Shown here: positions 1 through 10,200 of the stretch, piece by piece
How the letters are laid out: each line of letters starts with the position of its first letter
How positions within the stretch are numbered: the stretch's first letter is position 1
Assembly: GCA_001777575.1 (NCBI GenBank)
Contig: MFEL01000006.1
Coordinates: forward strand, 1-40,322
Origin: Candidatus Doudnabacteria bacterium RIFCSPHIGHO2_01_FULL_46_24
GTDB lineage: Bacteria > Patescibacteriota > Doudnabacteria > UBA920 > O2-02-FULL-48-8
Length of the DNA: 40,322 bases
Reading direction: 5' to 3'
Position numbers and translations under genes: made by a program
Notes under the pieces: generated by a model
What the model was told of the DNA's origin: nothing
Databases searched by the model: none
What the model saw: only the letters and a program-made list of their open reading frames with translations

Positions 1-333
1 GGAATCGCCGTAAATTACCGCACAAAAATTATTCAGGACATAAACCTTGAAGATAGCCGTGGCATCAGGGGTAAACAGCAGCTGCGGCTTGAAAGTCACC
101 ACTCCGCCTGTCTCGGAGACAAAGTCGTTGTTGTTGGGGCCAAACTTGAAGGCTTTGGCGCCGTCCTCCTGTGACTCGTTGTCGCCGATGTGGTTTAATT
201 CCGCCCACTGCGTATCGCAGGAGGTGGTGGGAAGAGTGACTGCGGCGGCGGCGTGATTGGGAAAAACAAAAACCGCGCCAAAGACAAGCGCGAAGGTTAA
301 AACAAAAAAAGCTTTTCTGATATCCGAAAACAT
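1..333 (-). CDS. N-terminal part of a secreted LCAT/PGAP1-like lipase paralog (truncated by left window edge)
   Basis: Reverse strand from CAT at 331-333 reads MFSDIRKAFFVLTFALVFGA..., nearly identical to the N-terminus of the lipase at 3606..6362. The track ORF 65..451 is in a different frame. Confidence 0.75.
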   Translation of the reverse strand, partial: MFSDIRKAFFVLTFALVFGAVFVFPNHAAAAVTLPTTSCDTQWAELNHIGDNESQEDGAKAFKFGPNNNDFVSETGGVVTFKPQLLFTPDATAIFKVYVLNNFCAVIYGDS

Positions 334-376
334 ATTTGCTCCCGTTATTGTAACAGATGAAAAAACGGGAGGGCAA

Positions 377-834
377 GCCCGCAGTTTCACCTCTCCTCCT
401 GCAAGGAGGAGAGGCTGGGTGAGGAGGTGGGGTTAGGCCGCAGTTTTTCAAGCTTGGTGGTCAAATCTTGAAATACTCCATCCAGGTTGTTAAGAACATC
501 CGAGTTGGCATAACGGATGATTTTATAGCCTTGCCATTCAAGATACACGGTTCTGGTTTTGTCAGATTCAATGCCTTGAACAGTAGCATGGGAATCGCCG
601 TCAATCTCAACAATTAATTTTAAAGCCGGGCAGGAGAAGTCAACAATGTATGGCCCGATGCTGTGTTGACGTCTGAACTTGAGACCTAAAACCTTTCTAT
701 CACAAACCATAGCCCAGAAGACTTTTTCTGCGGGCGTGGAGTTATGCCTTAATTCTCTGCGAAGTTTAGTTTTTACCGAAACCATAAGACTCCTCCCCTA
801 CCCCTCCTCTAAAGAGGAGGGGTGAACTGCGGGC
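377..834. repeat. Inverted hairpin-repeat pair bracketing a DUF559 gene (arms 377..426 and 790..834)
   Basis: Left arm gcccgcagtttcacctctcctcctgcaaggaggagaggctgggtgaggag; reverse complement of right arm gcccgcagttcacccctcctctttagaggaggggtaggggaggag. Confidence 0.8.
387..785 (-). CDS. DUF559 / very-short-patch-repair-like endonuclease-fold protein
   Basis: RRELRHNSTPAEKVFWAMVCDRKVLGLKFRRQHSIGPYIVDFSCPALKLIVEIDGDSH is a typical DUF559 signature; the C-terminal tail PNPTSSPSLSSLQEER is encoded by the flanking repeat. Confidence 0.85.
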   Translation of the reverse strand: MVSVKTKLRRELRHNSTPAEKVFWAMVCDRKVLGLKFRRQHSIGPYIVDFSCPALKLIVEIDGDSHATVQGIESDKTRTVYLEWQGYKIIRYANSDVLNNLDGVFQDLTTKLEKLRPNPTSSPSLSSLQEER

Positions 835-865
835 TAATTCTCTACCTTAAAATCTTACCATAACA

Positions 866-888
866 AAAACCGTCCGAGCGGTTTTTTT
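866..888 (-). terminator. Rho-independent terminator
   Basis: aaaaccgtccgagcggttttttt just downstream of the minus-strand ORF ending at 894. Confidence 0.7.
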
Positions 889-893
889 ATAAA

Positions 894-1169
894 TTATCTG
901 CTGTTTAAGCCAATTTTTCTTTCCAGCAATCCGACCCTTTTCTGCAAATCCTTGACTTCAAATTTATATGCCAAGTGGTCAAACTTAAGCAAAATTTCTT
1001 CCAGGTCTTGCTTGACCTCGGCCAGTTCTGCTTTGGTCGCCAAGTTAGCAATATCGTCTTTAGTGGCCATATTAGAAATATCAGCCCTTGTTGCCGTACT
1101 TTCGAAACCCCTGGCAATCATCCTGGCCAATTCTTCATTGCTGACTTTTTTTGAATTCGCTTTTGGCAT
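894..1169 (-). CDS. Small coiled-coil protein
   Basis: ORF of 91 aa, heptad-like: ATKDDIANLATKAELAEVKQDLEEILLKFDHLAYKFEVKDLQKRVGLLERKIG. Confidence 0.6.
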   Translation of the reverse strand: MPKANSKKVSNEELARMIARGFESTATRADISNMATKDDIANLATKAELAEVKQDLEEILLKFDHLAYKFEVKDLQKRVGLLERKIGLNSR

Positions 1170-1239
1170 TTTTAAAAATTAGATATCAACTCTCACACCG
1201 ACTTTTTCGCCAATCTCTTTGACTACTTTGGCGATGCGC

Positions 1240-1452
1240 TTAACTTTTTTCTCTTTCTGTCAGTTCTTTTGCCAGATTATCCACGCCCTCCATGACTGTT
1301 TCAAAACCCTCGTGCATATAATCCTTAATATCTTTTAAATCTTCTTTGATGGCCAAGGGTTCCAGACGCCTTTCGAATTGGGCGTCTAGGAGGTCCGCGA
1401 TCTTATCCAGGTCACCTTTCGTTAGAAGATCTGTTTTGACTATCTTTGCCAT
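1240..1452 (-). CDS. Small coiled-coil protein, probably frameshifted; C-terminus continues in another frame to 1179
   Basis: KDYMHEGFETVMEGVDNLAKELTEREK*; the alternative frame continues EKKVKRIAKVVKEIGEKVGVRVDI*, matching the C-terminal motif of paralogs at 6619 and 6777. Confidence 0.6.
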   Translation of the reverse strand: MAKIVKTDLLTKGDLDKIADLLDAQFERRLEPLAIKEDLKDIKDYMHEGFETVMEGVDNLAKELTEREKS

Positions 1453-1587
1453 AATCTCCTTTTCTCGCCGCCATTATTGGTTCAATCATCATAAACCGCC
1501 GAAAACCCTCTGTCAATCGCTGCCAACAAACAGGTTGACACATTTCCAGCGGCCGCTGTTTTTGTGCTATTTAGACCTGAGTAAAAA

Positions 1588-3099
1588 TTATAAATCATTA
1601 AAAGAGAAAATATTTGTTTCGCTCAAATGCCCCGGAGCCGTTTGGACAATCAGTTCTTTTATGCGGTCTCCGTCCAGATCTGCAAAGTAGGCTTCCCGCA
1701 GCTCCCCATCCAAGACTATCTTACGGCCGCTGGGGGTATTGATATTGGTATAGTAGAAAAATGGTTCAGGTGAATAAAACACAAACTCAATTTTTTCTAA
1801 TTCATCATCTCCATCAATATCAGTTTGTAAATAAGCGAAAGGAACTTCATATTCTCTGGCATCAAGCGGGCTTGGCGCAACAAAATTCTTATCCGCATGC
1901 AAATGTGTAATTTCTTGATTACTAAGCTTTGCGGCTTCTTTTCTGTCCGAATGCCATTCGTCGAAAGTATCTGATGTAAAAAATAACAAGCTGCCGATGG
2001 TGATAATCCAAGGCAACAACCACAAAAGCAATTTAAGAGTTTTCTCGCCTCTTTTTTCTTCCAAAACACAGCGGACAAAATCGCGGACTTGCAGCACATA
2101 ATCGCCTAAATCAAACGGTCCTTCGGTTGGCACTCTTGCCGGGCCGGCATTCCAAGCAGTGAGAATTCGAACGATGGGATTGTTGCTGGACGAATATCTC
2201 TCAATTAAATATCTAAAATAACGCAAACCACCATCAACGTTTTGCTCCGGGTTCCACGGATCTAGAATACTTCCGCCGTACTTTTGGTTTATATCAATAA
2301 TAGTTTTTTCTCCCAGCTGATAAATTCCTTTGTTGTTGGTTATTGAATGTGCAAAAGGCAACCACTTCGATTCGCAATACGCCAAATTTAAAGCTAGTTT
2401 CTCATCAATCCCTAATTCCCTGGCTTTGCTGCGGATCAGTTCAGTTATTTTTTCTCTTTCTTGGCCGCTAATTTCTATCAAAGACGAATGAATAAATCCC
2501 TTAACGTCCCTGTACAGAACTTCGTGCCATAAATCCGACAAAAAACCCTTGGGAACATTCCCCTGCACGGCCGTTTTAAGCACGACAATATCTGCTTGAT
2601 TCGAAATTGTCGTAAAAATTTTGCTGCTGTCATTTTGTTCCGCCCTCAAATTCGCCGAGTCCAGCTCCGGGGCGATGTCGGAATATAATGCTATCTTGCC
2701 GTGCGTATAATCTTGACTTAATTCTGTTTTATCGGCCTCAATAACTATTGTAAAGATGGCTACGCGTCTCCAGAAAAACATCCTTCTTTCCTGAACTTGG
2801 ATCTGATATTCAAACGTTTGAGGGAAGGGCTTAGAGCTGTCAATCTTCAGCGTCTGGCTGGTTTTGCCTCTATCGCTGAACAAAAAATCTTTTTCCGTAA
2901 CCTCTATTTGAATTGGCGTGTCTAGAAGCTGATCGGATAAAAAAATCCCGAGCTCTTTCTCAAGCTCGACAGTTGAGCCGGGCTTGATCCGCTTGTCAAC
3001 CCCAAGCGATTCGCCGAGCATTTCTATCTCCACGCGAATATCCCGGCCGACAGACTTGCCGGTGTAAGTAATGCTTTTGATTTTTAATTTGATTTCCAT
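1588..3099 (-). CDS. Lytic transglycosylase (SLT-like) domain protein with TM segment and C-terminal DxDGDxxxE repeats
   Basis: AYCESKWLPFAHSITNNKGIYQLGEKTI...ILTAWNAGP (SLT-like); KLLLWLLPWIITIGSLLFF TM; TDIDGDDELEKIEF and ADLDGDRIKELIV FG-GAP/VCBS-like motifs. Confidence 0.7.
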   Translation of the reverse strand: MEIKLKIKSITYTGKSVGRDIRVEIEMLGESLGVDKRIKPGSTVELEKELGIFLSDQLLDTPIQIEVTEKDFLFSDRGKTSQTLKIDSSKPFPQTFEYQIQVQERRMFFWRRVAIFTIVIEADKTELSQDYTHGKIALYSDIAPELDSANLRAEQNDSSKIFTTISNQADIVVLKTAVQGNVPKGFLSDLWHEVLYRDVKGFIHSSLIEISGQEREKITELIRSKARELGIDEKLALNLAYCESKWLPFAHSITNNKGIYQLGEKTIIDINQKYGGSILDPWNPEQNVDGGLRYFRYLIERYSSSNNPIVRILTAWNAGPARVPTEGPFDLGDYVLQVRDFVRCVLEEKRGEKTLKLLLWLLPWIITIGSLLFFTSDTFDEWHSDRKEAAKLSNQEITHLHADKNFVAPSPLDAREYEVPFAYLQTDIDGDDELEKIEFVFYSPEPFFYYTNINTPSGRKIVLDGELREAYFADLDGDRIKELIVQTAPGHLSETNIFSFNDL

Positions 3100-3254
3100 G
3101 TTTTTGAGCCGTTATTTATTTCCAATCTAACAATTGCCCGCGCTTCTGTCAACGCACAAAATACCGCAATCAATCCTTCAAGGTTCGACCTTGAAGTTAA
3201 AAGAAAAATTTTATCCCTCAAAAGCCGAAATTAGAAAAGGAATAACCTTCGGTA

Positions 3255-3605
3255 CTAAAATTTTACAGCCCAGATAATAATTGGAATAATAATTATCGCT
3301 AACAAACTTATAAACGCTTTCTTGTAGAATTTTTTAGATAATAGTAATCCGAAATAATATAAATAAATACTGTTCAATATAACGGATATGATAATAAAAG
3401 TCGGGTTCAAAAAATAATTTCGCAAATCAATCTCATATTGCACTTTACTGAATAAACTTACAATCCCTAATTCAGGGAAGATCAATAAAGTATAACCCAA
3501 ATTACAAAAATCAAAGATAAAAAATCCGTCACATCCGCTTTCCCATTTCCAGACTCCTAAAGCCAGTAACACGTATATTACAAAAAAAATATACTTCAGT
3601 TTCAT
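3255..3605 (-). CDS. Small multi-pass membrane protein, coupled to the upstream lipase
   Basis: Hydrophobic 116-aa ORF starting directly after the lipase stop (TAAATG). Confidence 0.6.
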   Translation of the reverse strand: MKLKYIFFVIYVLLALGVWKWESGCDGFFIFDFCNLGYTLLIFPELGIVSLFSKVQYEIDLRNYFLNPTFIIISVILNSIYLYYFGLLLSKKFYKKAFISLLAIIIIPIIIWAVKF

Positions 3606-6362
3606 TTATTCTATCCTTTCAAATGGCAAATTTAGGTCATACCAATTTGCCTTAATTATATTGTTCATTTCAAACGATTTGCTAAGCTCTTCAGAAGAAA
3701 AGCCAAATCTTTTGCCGAAGTTTATCACCCAAACTGCCCCGCTGTCGTCTCTTACTAAACTGCCGTCCGGGTGCGGGCCGTTGACTGTATAAACATAGCC
3801 GCCCAATTCATAATCGCTTATGTCCGCGGATACCAGATTGTCAAAGTTATAGCCCAACCCCTTAAAAACCTCCTCGGAAATAAAGCCATACTTTTTGCCG
3901 CCTGTCCCAACGATGTAAACTGTCCGGTTGTCTACGGAGTCCAAAACCAGCGTGCCGTCTTTCAGGCCCGTGCTGGTTCCCAAGACCTTGCCTGGATTAT
4001 ACTCAATGTTAAACTGCCGTTCATTAACCGGCTCATTGTTCCCGGCCTTGTCTACAGAATAATACTTAAAAACCACACTGCCAAATTCCTCAAGCATTAC
4101 CGGTTCCGTATAGGTCTCATAAGGCTTGCCGTTGATTGAATATTTGGTATGCAGAATGCCGGAGCCGGATTTAGAGTCTGACGCAGTCAGCTTGATTGTG
4201 ATTTCCTCATTGCCCGCGGTTTCAATAAAAGTCTGCGGCGGGACAAGATCATCAGAGCCTTCAGCCAGAGTTGAATCAGGCTTAAGTTCAATCGCATGGC
4301 CGCTCCCGCTGTAGTCAAACTTAACTTTGTTCTGATAGAGATCAACGGCTATTTTGCTTGCTTCCGTGATGGCCACGTCATTGAAAACCTGGGAAGAAGT
4401 TACCTCGCCATTGCTGATGTCAGAAATTATCAAATCAAAAACGCCTGCTGCCTCGCCTTTCGCTTGAATAGAGTAGGTATTGCTGTCATCAGTGGGGATA
4501 AATATAAACTTTATACCATCGATAATTTCATAATCAATAATGTTGAGATTATTTTCAAACCCGCCTTCAGATGTTGGGCCAGCGTGATTGTTATTCTGAT
4601 CGTAGATATGGACTTCTACCGGGCTTTTCCAGGTCAGCGATTTTCCTTTGTAGTCGCAAATGTGGGTGCCATTGCTAGTGCTAATTTCATCCAAAGCGGG
4701 CTTGTTGTTCTGTAAGATATCCAGAATCAAAGCCCGAGAACCACTTGGTAATTCGGAATGTTTAACTCCTTTAACGTAAAACTTTTTATCAGAGGCTGTA
4801 TTTACTTGCCTGGCACTCATGAACGGCACAGTTTGGTCGCCAGAAGTATAACCAATACCTGCTATGGGGCTAACAATGGAAGTAAATCGATATCCGGCCT
4901 GGGTATTTGTGCCGCAGCCTGTGATATTGTAAACATCAATGCCACTTAGATCCAATTCAGAGAGCGCTTGAGCTTCCTGGGCCTGGTCAAGGAGGTAAGT
5001 ATTAACATTTTTATTTTTGAGAAAATCCCGCGTCCAATCATAATCCAGCATGTAAGGCGTTTGCCAGCGTTCGGCTGATAAATTAATGTAACCGGTGAAC
5101 AGCTCGAAATATTTCCGGTTTGGCAGCAACTGATAAATCGATGGCATGTTCAAACTTAACTGCTTCATGGTTTCTTTATTGAGCAAGTTTAACGGAATAT
5201 CAATGTCTCCCTCTAGCAAAACTTTAGCGGCCTTGGGTGCACCAAGATGAGGTGTGCCGACAAAGATGAGTTTGTTGATCTGGTCTGAGCCTTTTTTGTT
5301 GATGTAATCTTTGACCAATAGACCACCCATGCTGTGAGCTACTATGTCTATCTTATGAAAGCCTTTTTTGTTTTTGTTGATTATTTTATCCAACAATTCG
5401 ATATTTTTATCAAAGTCCAATCTCCAATCATAAGGGAAAATAAAATAATTTTCTCCACTTATATAGTTATTATTTTTCAAGTCTGATATCAAAGCGTCAA
5501 AAATATTAACATCAAAAAAAGGTGTCGGAAAATTTATTTTTCTAATTATATCACCTGATATTACATTTTTTACCGAATTCCCTTTCTCATCCAAAGCCAG
5601 ACTATTTGTTAAAAATTTATCTTTCGCATTAAATGCAGTGCCCAACTTTCCTGGCGGCCAAACGAGTTCCCCATTCTCATAAAGCTCGCTCCCTGTTATC
5701 CCCGGGATAATCAGGATTGGCCTTAGGCCTTCCGGTTCGGGGAGGTCCTCGGGGTTTTGCTTCTTGGTTTCAAAAAAGCTTGGCGGCGGGGCGGCTCCTT
5801 CTGGCTCAGGTTCAGGAATAGGATCAGCCGCGGGATTGGCAAGACTATCCATGTCAATGAGGTACGTGTACGTATCAAAAGTACTGCCGTTGACCCCGTC
5901 CCAGACGTCAAAGCCGATAAGATAGCCGGGAAGCCAATGGATGGAACTGGATTCCTCGCTGTTAAACTGCAGCTGGTCTGTGGCTTTGGTGTAAGTGATG
6001 GTGTTGAGGCCGGCCTGGATTGCGGGCGAGGAGTCGCCATAGATTACTGCGCAGGAACTGTTGAGGACATAAACTTTGAAGATGGCCGTGGCATCAGGGG
6101 TAAACAGCAGCTGCGGCTTGAAAGTCACCACCTCGCCTGTTTCGGAGACAAAGTCGTTGTTGTTGGGGCCAAACTTGAAGGCTTTGGTGCCGTCTTCGGC
6201 CGACTCGCTGTCGCCGATGTGGTTTAATTCCGCCCACTGCGTATCGCAGGAGGTAGTGGGAAGAGTGACTGTGGCGGCGGCGTGATTGGGAAAAACAAAA
6301 ATCGCGCCAAAGACAAGCGCGAAGGTTAAAACAAAAAAAGCTTTTCTGATATCCGAAAACAT
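3606..6362 (-). CDS. Secreted LCAT/PGAP1-like alpha/beta-hydrolase (lipase) with C-terminal KYGF-type surface repeats
   Basis: RPILIIPGITGSELYENGELVWP, DIVAHSMGGLLVKDYI (GxSxG), LIFVGTPHLGAPKAAK; signal peptide at MFSDIRKAFFVLTFALVFG, so the start is probably 6362 rather than 6482. Confidence 0.85.
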   Translation of the reverse strand: MFSDIRKAFFVLTFALVFGAIFVFPNHAAATVTLPTTSCDTQWAELNHIGDSESAEDGTKAFKFGPNNNDFVSETGEVVTFKPQLLFTPDATAIFKVYVLNSSCAVIYGDSSPAIQAGLNTITYTKATDQLQFNSEESSSIHWLPGYLIGFDVWDGVNGSTFDTYTYLIDMDSLANPAADPIPEPEPEGAAPPPSFFETKKQNPEDLPEPEGLRPILIIPGITGSELYENGELVWPPGKLGTAFNAKDKFLTNSLALDEKGNSVKNVISGDIIRKINFPTPFFDVNIFDALISDLKNNNYISGENYFIFPYDWRLDFDKNIELLDKIINKNKKGFHKIDIVAHSMGGLLVKDYINKKGSDQINKLIFVGTPHLGAPKAAKVLLEGDIDIPLNLLNKETMKQLSLNMPSIYQLLPNRKYFELFTGYINLSAERWQTPYMLDYDWTRDFLKNKNVNTYLLDQAQEAQALSELDLSGIDVYNITGCGTNTQAGYRFTSIVSPIAGIGYTSGDQTVPFMSARQVNTASDKKFYVKGVKHSELPSGSRALILDILQNNKPALDEISTSNGTHICDYKGKSLTWKSPVEVHIYDQNNNHAGPTSEGGFENNLNIIDYEIIDGIKFIFIPTDDSNTYSIQAKGEAAGVFDLIISDISNGEVTSSQVFNDVAITEASKIAVDLYQNKVKFDYSGSGHAIELKPDSTLAEGSDDLVPPQTFIETAGNEEITIKLTASDSKSGSGILHTKYSINGKPYETYTEPVMLEEFGSVVFKYYSVDKAGNNEPVNERQFNIEYNPGKVLGTSTGLKDGTLVLDSVDNRTVYIVGTGGKKYGFISEEVFKGLGYNFDNLVSADISDYELGGYVYTVNGPHPDGSLVRDDSGAVWVINFGKRFGFSSEELSKSFEMNNIIKANWYDLNLPFERIE

Positions 6363-6480
6363 ATTTGCTCCCGTTATTGTAACAGGGCGGGAAGGAGAAG
6401 GACAAGGGGCTTTGAATCTAACTCCCCCGCTCGGCCTGATTCTTATGCACCCCCTTGGAACAAAGACCGTCCCATGGCCC

Positions 6481-6590
6481 ATCCCGGAATTCCGTTCGGA
6501 AGATTAGGCCGTGACGGAATATCCGGGATCTTGGAAAAGCGCTGTGCAAAGATCCCCGATTTCTCGCCTAGCCCTTGCCTCGGGGATGGG
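6481..6590. repeat. Two adjacent hairpin repeats upstream of the lipase
   Basis: atcccggaattccgt .. acggaatatccgggat (6481/6529) and gatccccg .. cggggat (6551/6587). Confidence 0.6.
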
Positions 6591-6618
6591 ACAGAGGAGC
6601 GCCTCACTGGTGCTGGAT

Positions 6619-6762
6619 TTATATCTCAACTTTCACGCCGACTTTTTCTCCGACTTCTTTAGCCCACTCTACGAGTTTCTCTAATCTTTCTTTCCGCAAA
6701 CGTCGTTCTTCAAGCCTTTCTTGATTTTTCGCCGAGAAAAAATTTGTTGATTTTAGTTCCAT
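6619..6762 (-). CDS. 47-aa coiled-coil micro-protein
   Basis: Reverse-strand ORF MELKSTNFFSAKNQERLEERRLRKERLEKLVEWAKEVGEKVGVKVEI*, shorter than the ORF-track cut-off; shares the WAKxVGxKVG tail with paralogs. Confidence 0.65.
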   Translation of the reverse strand: MELKSTNFFSAKNQERLEERRLRKERLEKLVEWAKEVGEKVGVKVEI

Positions 6763-6776
6763 AAAAATTTGATTAA

Positions 6777-7073
6777 TTATAATTTAGGCTTTAGCCCTAC
6801 TTTATCCCCAACCATTTTTGCCCAATCTTCCAATTTTTCCACTTGTTTCTTTTCGGCTAGCTGAGCAACAACATTATCCACGCCCTCCATGACTGTTTCA
6901 AAACCCTCGTACATATAATCCTTAAGATTATGCTCCATTTCCTTTAACTCAACCTTTGTGGCCAGCGGGGCCATTCGGGTATCCAAAAGCTCCCCGATCC
7001 TATCTAAATCGCTCGTAGTCAACGCGCCGCCTTTTGCTGTCTTTGTTTTCATGGCTTTTCTTTCTGCCGCCAT
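6777..7073 (-). CDS. Coiled-coil protein paralogous to 1240..1452
   Basis: LKDYMYEGFETVMEGVDNVVAQLAEKKQVEKLEDWAKMVGDKVGLKPKL; close DNA identity to 1240..1452 over the GFETVMEGVDN region. Confidence 0.7.
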   Translation of the reverse strand: MAAERKAMKTKTAKGGALTTSDLDRIGELLDTRMAPLATKVELKEMEHNLKDYMYEGFETVMEGVDNVVAQLAEKKQVEKLEDWAKMVGDKVGLKPKL

Positions 7074-7117
7074 TAAGTCTTTGTATTCTAAAACCGCAAA
7101 ATCCTTCTGTCAATTCA

Positions 7118-7146
7118 AAAACCGCCCCTGGAATGGGGCGGTTTTG
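7118..7146 (-). terminator. Rho-independent terminator of the surface-protein gene
   Basis: aaaaaccgcccctggaatggggcggtttt. Confidence 0.7.
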
Positions 7147-7164
7147 GTTGCTTTACTAGCCTAT

Positions 7165-7231
7165 CCGGTAGTGAAGTTTGATCGGCTAAAAGCCGCTTTA
7201 TCGCGAAGCGATATCAAACTTCTACTACTGG
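7165..7231. repeat. Compound palindrome abutting the surface-protein stop codon
   Basis: ccggtagtgaagtttgat .. atcaaacttctactactgg arms, with internal cggctaaaagccg and tatcgcgaagcgata hairpins. Confidence 0.6.
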
Positions 7232-7232
7232 A

Positions 7233-10200
7233 TTAGTATTGCAAGGTGTTGCCGTTGACAGGAATGTTCTTGGTATCAGTGATGATGCCGAAGATCACTT
7301 TGTCATCCCAGTTGAGGTCGCCAACTGCAGCAAGGCTGCCAGTGATGGTTTCCGTGGCTGTGGACGAGGCATTAGCACCTGTGGTATCACCCTTGACCAC
7401 AAAGGTCAGAGTGGTGCCTTGTGCAACTGTCTGACCGGCATTGCTGACCAAGCGCCCGGTGTAGGCAACTGCCGCGCTGTTGTGATTCTTAGTCAGTGCA
7501 TTGGCTGTTGAGGCACTGACGTAATCGAAGTCGATTGTCGCAGCAAGCGTCACAGCGCTTACAGTCAAGGAGGTGGCATCGTCAATAGATGAGATGACAC
7601 CGCCGGCAGAAGAAGTCAGGGCTGTTCCGGTTGCACCATAGCCTGAAATCGTAACCGTGTCGCCGATGGCAAAGCCATTGGTGGAAGTCACGTTCAAGCT
7701 GGTTGAACCGTTCGCTTCATCAGCAGTCAAGGTCGTCTGGGCTCCAAAGTAGAGCTTGCCAGAACCTGGCTGCAATGGCCGATAGTACATATCATCGTTG
7801 ACATCTACGTCATTGGCAGCAGCGAGGGCCGGAGTGAAGGTGGCAGTGGTGTTGCCGCCGGCAGAAGCCAGAGAAGTAATTCTCGGCGTGCCGGTAGCGT
7901 AAGCAGCAGCAGTATCATCATAGATCCTGACTGTTGCGCCGACTGGAATACCGTCGAATGAAGCATCGGTATCCACAAAGGTTGTGGTTGTACCGCTGGC
8001 TGCATTGGTGACAGTCACATACGCCTCAGTGGCAAGAGCGGTGTTGAGGTCAGTGCTCTTGTACAGGTTCGCATTGTTGGAACCGGTAAGCAGAGCATTG
8101 CCGCTCAAGGTCACGGCTACGGCATTGACCACCGCGTCGTACGAGCTGTTGGCAGCCACGTCGAAGCGGAAGACTTCGTCAGTGGCGGATTCCGAGTGAG
8201 CGCCGCTTGGGGAAGCGGAGTTCAGGGAAACCACAGCCCGGGTCCTATACACATCCTGGGCCGTGCCGGCCGCGGATGAGATAGTTTCGGCAATGGCCGC
8301 GCCGGACGAAGCGCCGATCACGGTCATGTCGTCAGTGGCGTGCGCGATCTCCAGCACGTGAGTGCCGCCGGAGACGGCGTTCGGATACGCGTTCACCGAG
8401 CCCTTCAAAGTCAGGGTAGTGGTGGCGTTGCGAGGCACAACCAACGGCGTGGTCAGGTTAAAGGTCGCCACACCGTCTACTCCCGCTGAAAGCGAGGAGA
8501 TAGTCGCGCCGACCTGGGTGGAGCCGTTGAACAGTTTGAGGTTGCTCAAGGATCCGCCGAATTCGTTCGGCGAGGTGGTGGAATCGGTGACTTCAATCAT
8601 GGTGATCTGGAGGTCTTCGGCAGAGCCGGCTTCCAAGTCAAACATGGCCAAAGTGACGTCGGATTCGCCCATAACCAGTTGTCCAGCCACGGGCTGGCCC
8701 GAGTTGGCTGTCACAGTCAGGGAGCCTTGCGCGGCAATCACCAGGCTGTGCAGGTTTTCCACGGTGACGTCAGAGGCATCCGCGCCGGTAACAGCGCCGG
8801 TGGCGGTGGAGGTGACGAATTCCAATCCCGGTTGAGCAGTCGCAAAACCCGCAGCGCTAGTCAGGATGTCGGCATAGAAGTCCAGGACGACCTGCTGGCC
8901 GGCCGGGACATTGATCGCCGAGCTGGGGGTGAAGACAAAGTCAGCGCCAGCCGTGCCCGAGAGCACGCCCTGGGTCTGGCCAAGCTGGGTTGAGCCCTGC
9001 ATCATCTTAAGATTCTGGAAGTTGTCGCCAATGTCAGAAGTCGCCTCATCACCGTCATCACCAACGGTGATGGAAGTGACGCTGACCGCTTCGCCGGTGC
9101 CGGCGGTGATGGTCAGGGAGCCGATTTTCACGCCCGTGGCTCCAACCACGCCGGTCGGGTTAGCGACCGTGTAGTCAGACACGGAGGTATTCTTGGCAAT
9201 GGTCAGGGCGCCGGAGGTGGCGGTGACCAAATTGCCGTCGGCTGATGCGATGGTGACTGAAGCAAGCGAGACTTGTCCGGTGGCTGCAAATCCGCCAACA
9301 GACAATCTGATGGTGGATGAAGCGGCCAGGGTGTTGCCGTCGCCGTCTTTGGTATCGGCAGTCAAGGTAAGAACCTTGGTTTTGCCGGCCGGGACGATGA
9401 AGGTGTTGCCCAATGAGAACGAAGTGTCCTCATCGGTGCCTGCTCCGACTGCGTCAGTGGCGGCATCAGTGAAGTTGCCGTCATCAGTGGCGTCAGAGTC
9501 GAAGTCAGTGGTGGTGTTGATTTGGGAGCCGTCCAACAGCAGTTTGCCGTTGTTGAGGTTCTGTTGATCTTCAGACACGACTGCTTCTACGACCAAAGTC
9601 GTAATCTTGATGTCTTCGCCGTTGGCTTTGAAGTTGAACTTGGCAAGTGTTACGTTGCTCGAGTTCAGGGTCACATTGCCGGATGGCGAGTCAGTGGCCT
9701 TGGTCACAGTCAGGGTGCCGGCATTGATGTCGGTGCCATTGCCTGTTTCAGGCTCAATGAGAGTTAGGGTGTCAGTCTGGTTTGGCTTGAGCCACACGCC
9801 GTAGTTCTTGTCCTTGACGGACACATCCGAAGATTTGCGGATGGTGAACTTGAAGGCGCGGCTTGTGCCGCCAACAATGTCAGCGTGCACCACGACAGTC
9901 TTGGTTTGGCCCGAGGCAATCACATAAGGAGAGCCGGAAAGATCAAACGTGACTTCGTTGTTGGTCATCACCTGTTGGGTGGTGCCGATCTGTGTGCCCG
10001 AAACTTTCAGCTTGACGTTCTGAATGTCGTTTTGGGCCACAGTGCCGACCAAGGTCAGATTGAGCTTGGAGACTTCGATGTCCTGATCAGCGGAGACCAG
10101 GTTGAAGCGCCAGACTTCCCGGTCAACTTCACCCGGATCAACAGTCGCCGGGAAAGTGGTGAAGCTGTTGATGGTGAGTTTGCCCAAGTCAGACACGGTG

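Noticed and set aside
65-451. ORF 65..451 (128 aa) and the parallel ORF 6094..6405
   Set aside because: Out-of-frame readings of the lipase N-terminus; the in-frame lipase is supported by its paralog.
6363-6482. 40-aa N-terminal extension of the lipase ORF
   Set aside because: The extension is intergenic repeat DNA; the signal peptide starts at 6362.
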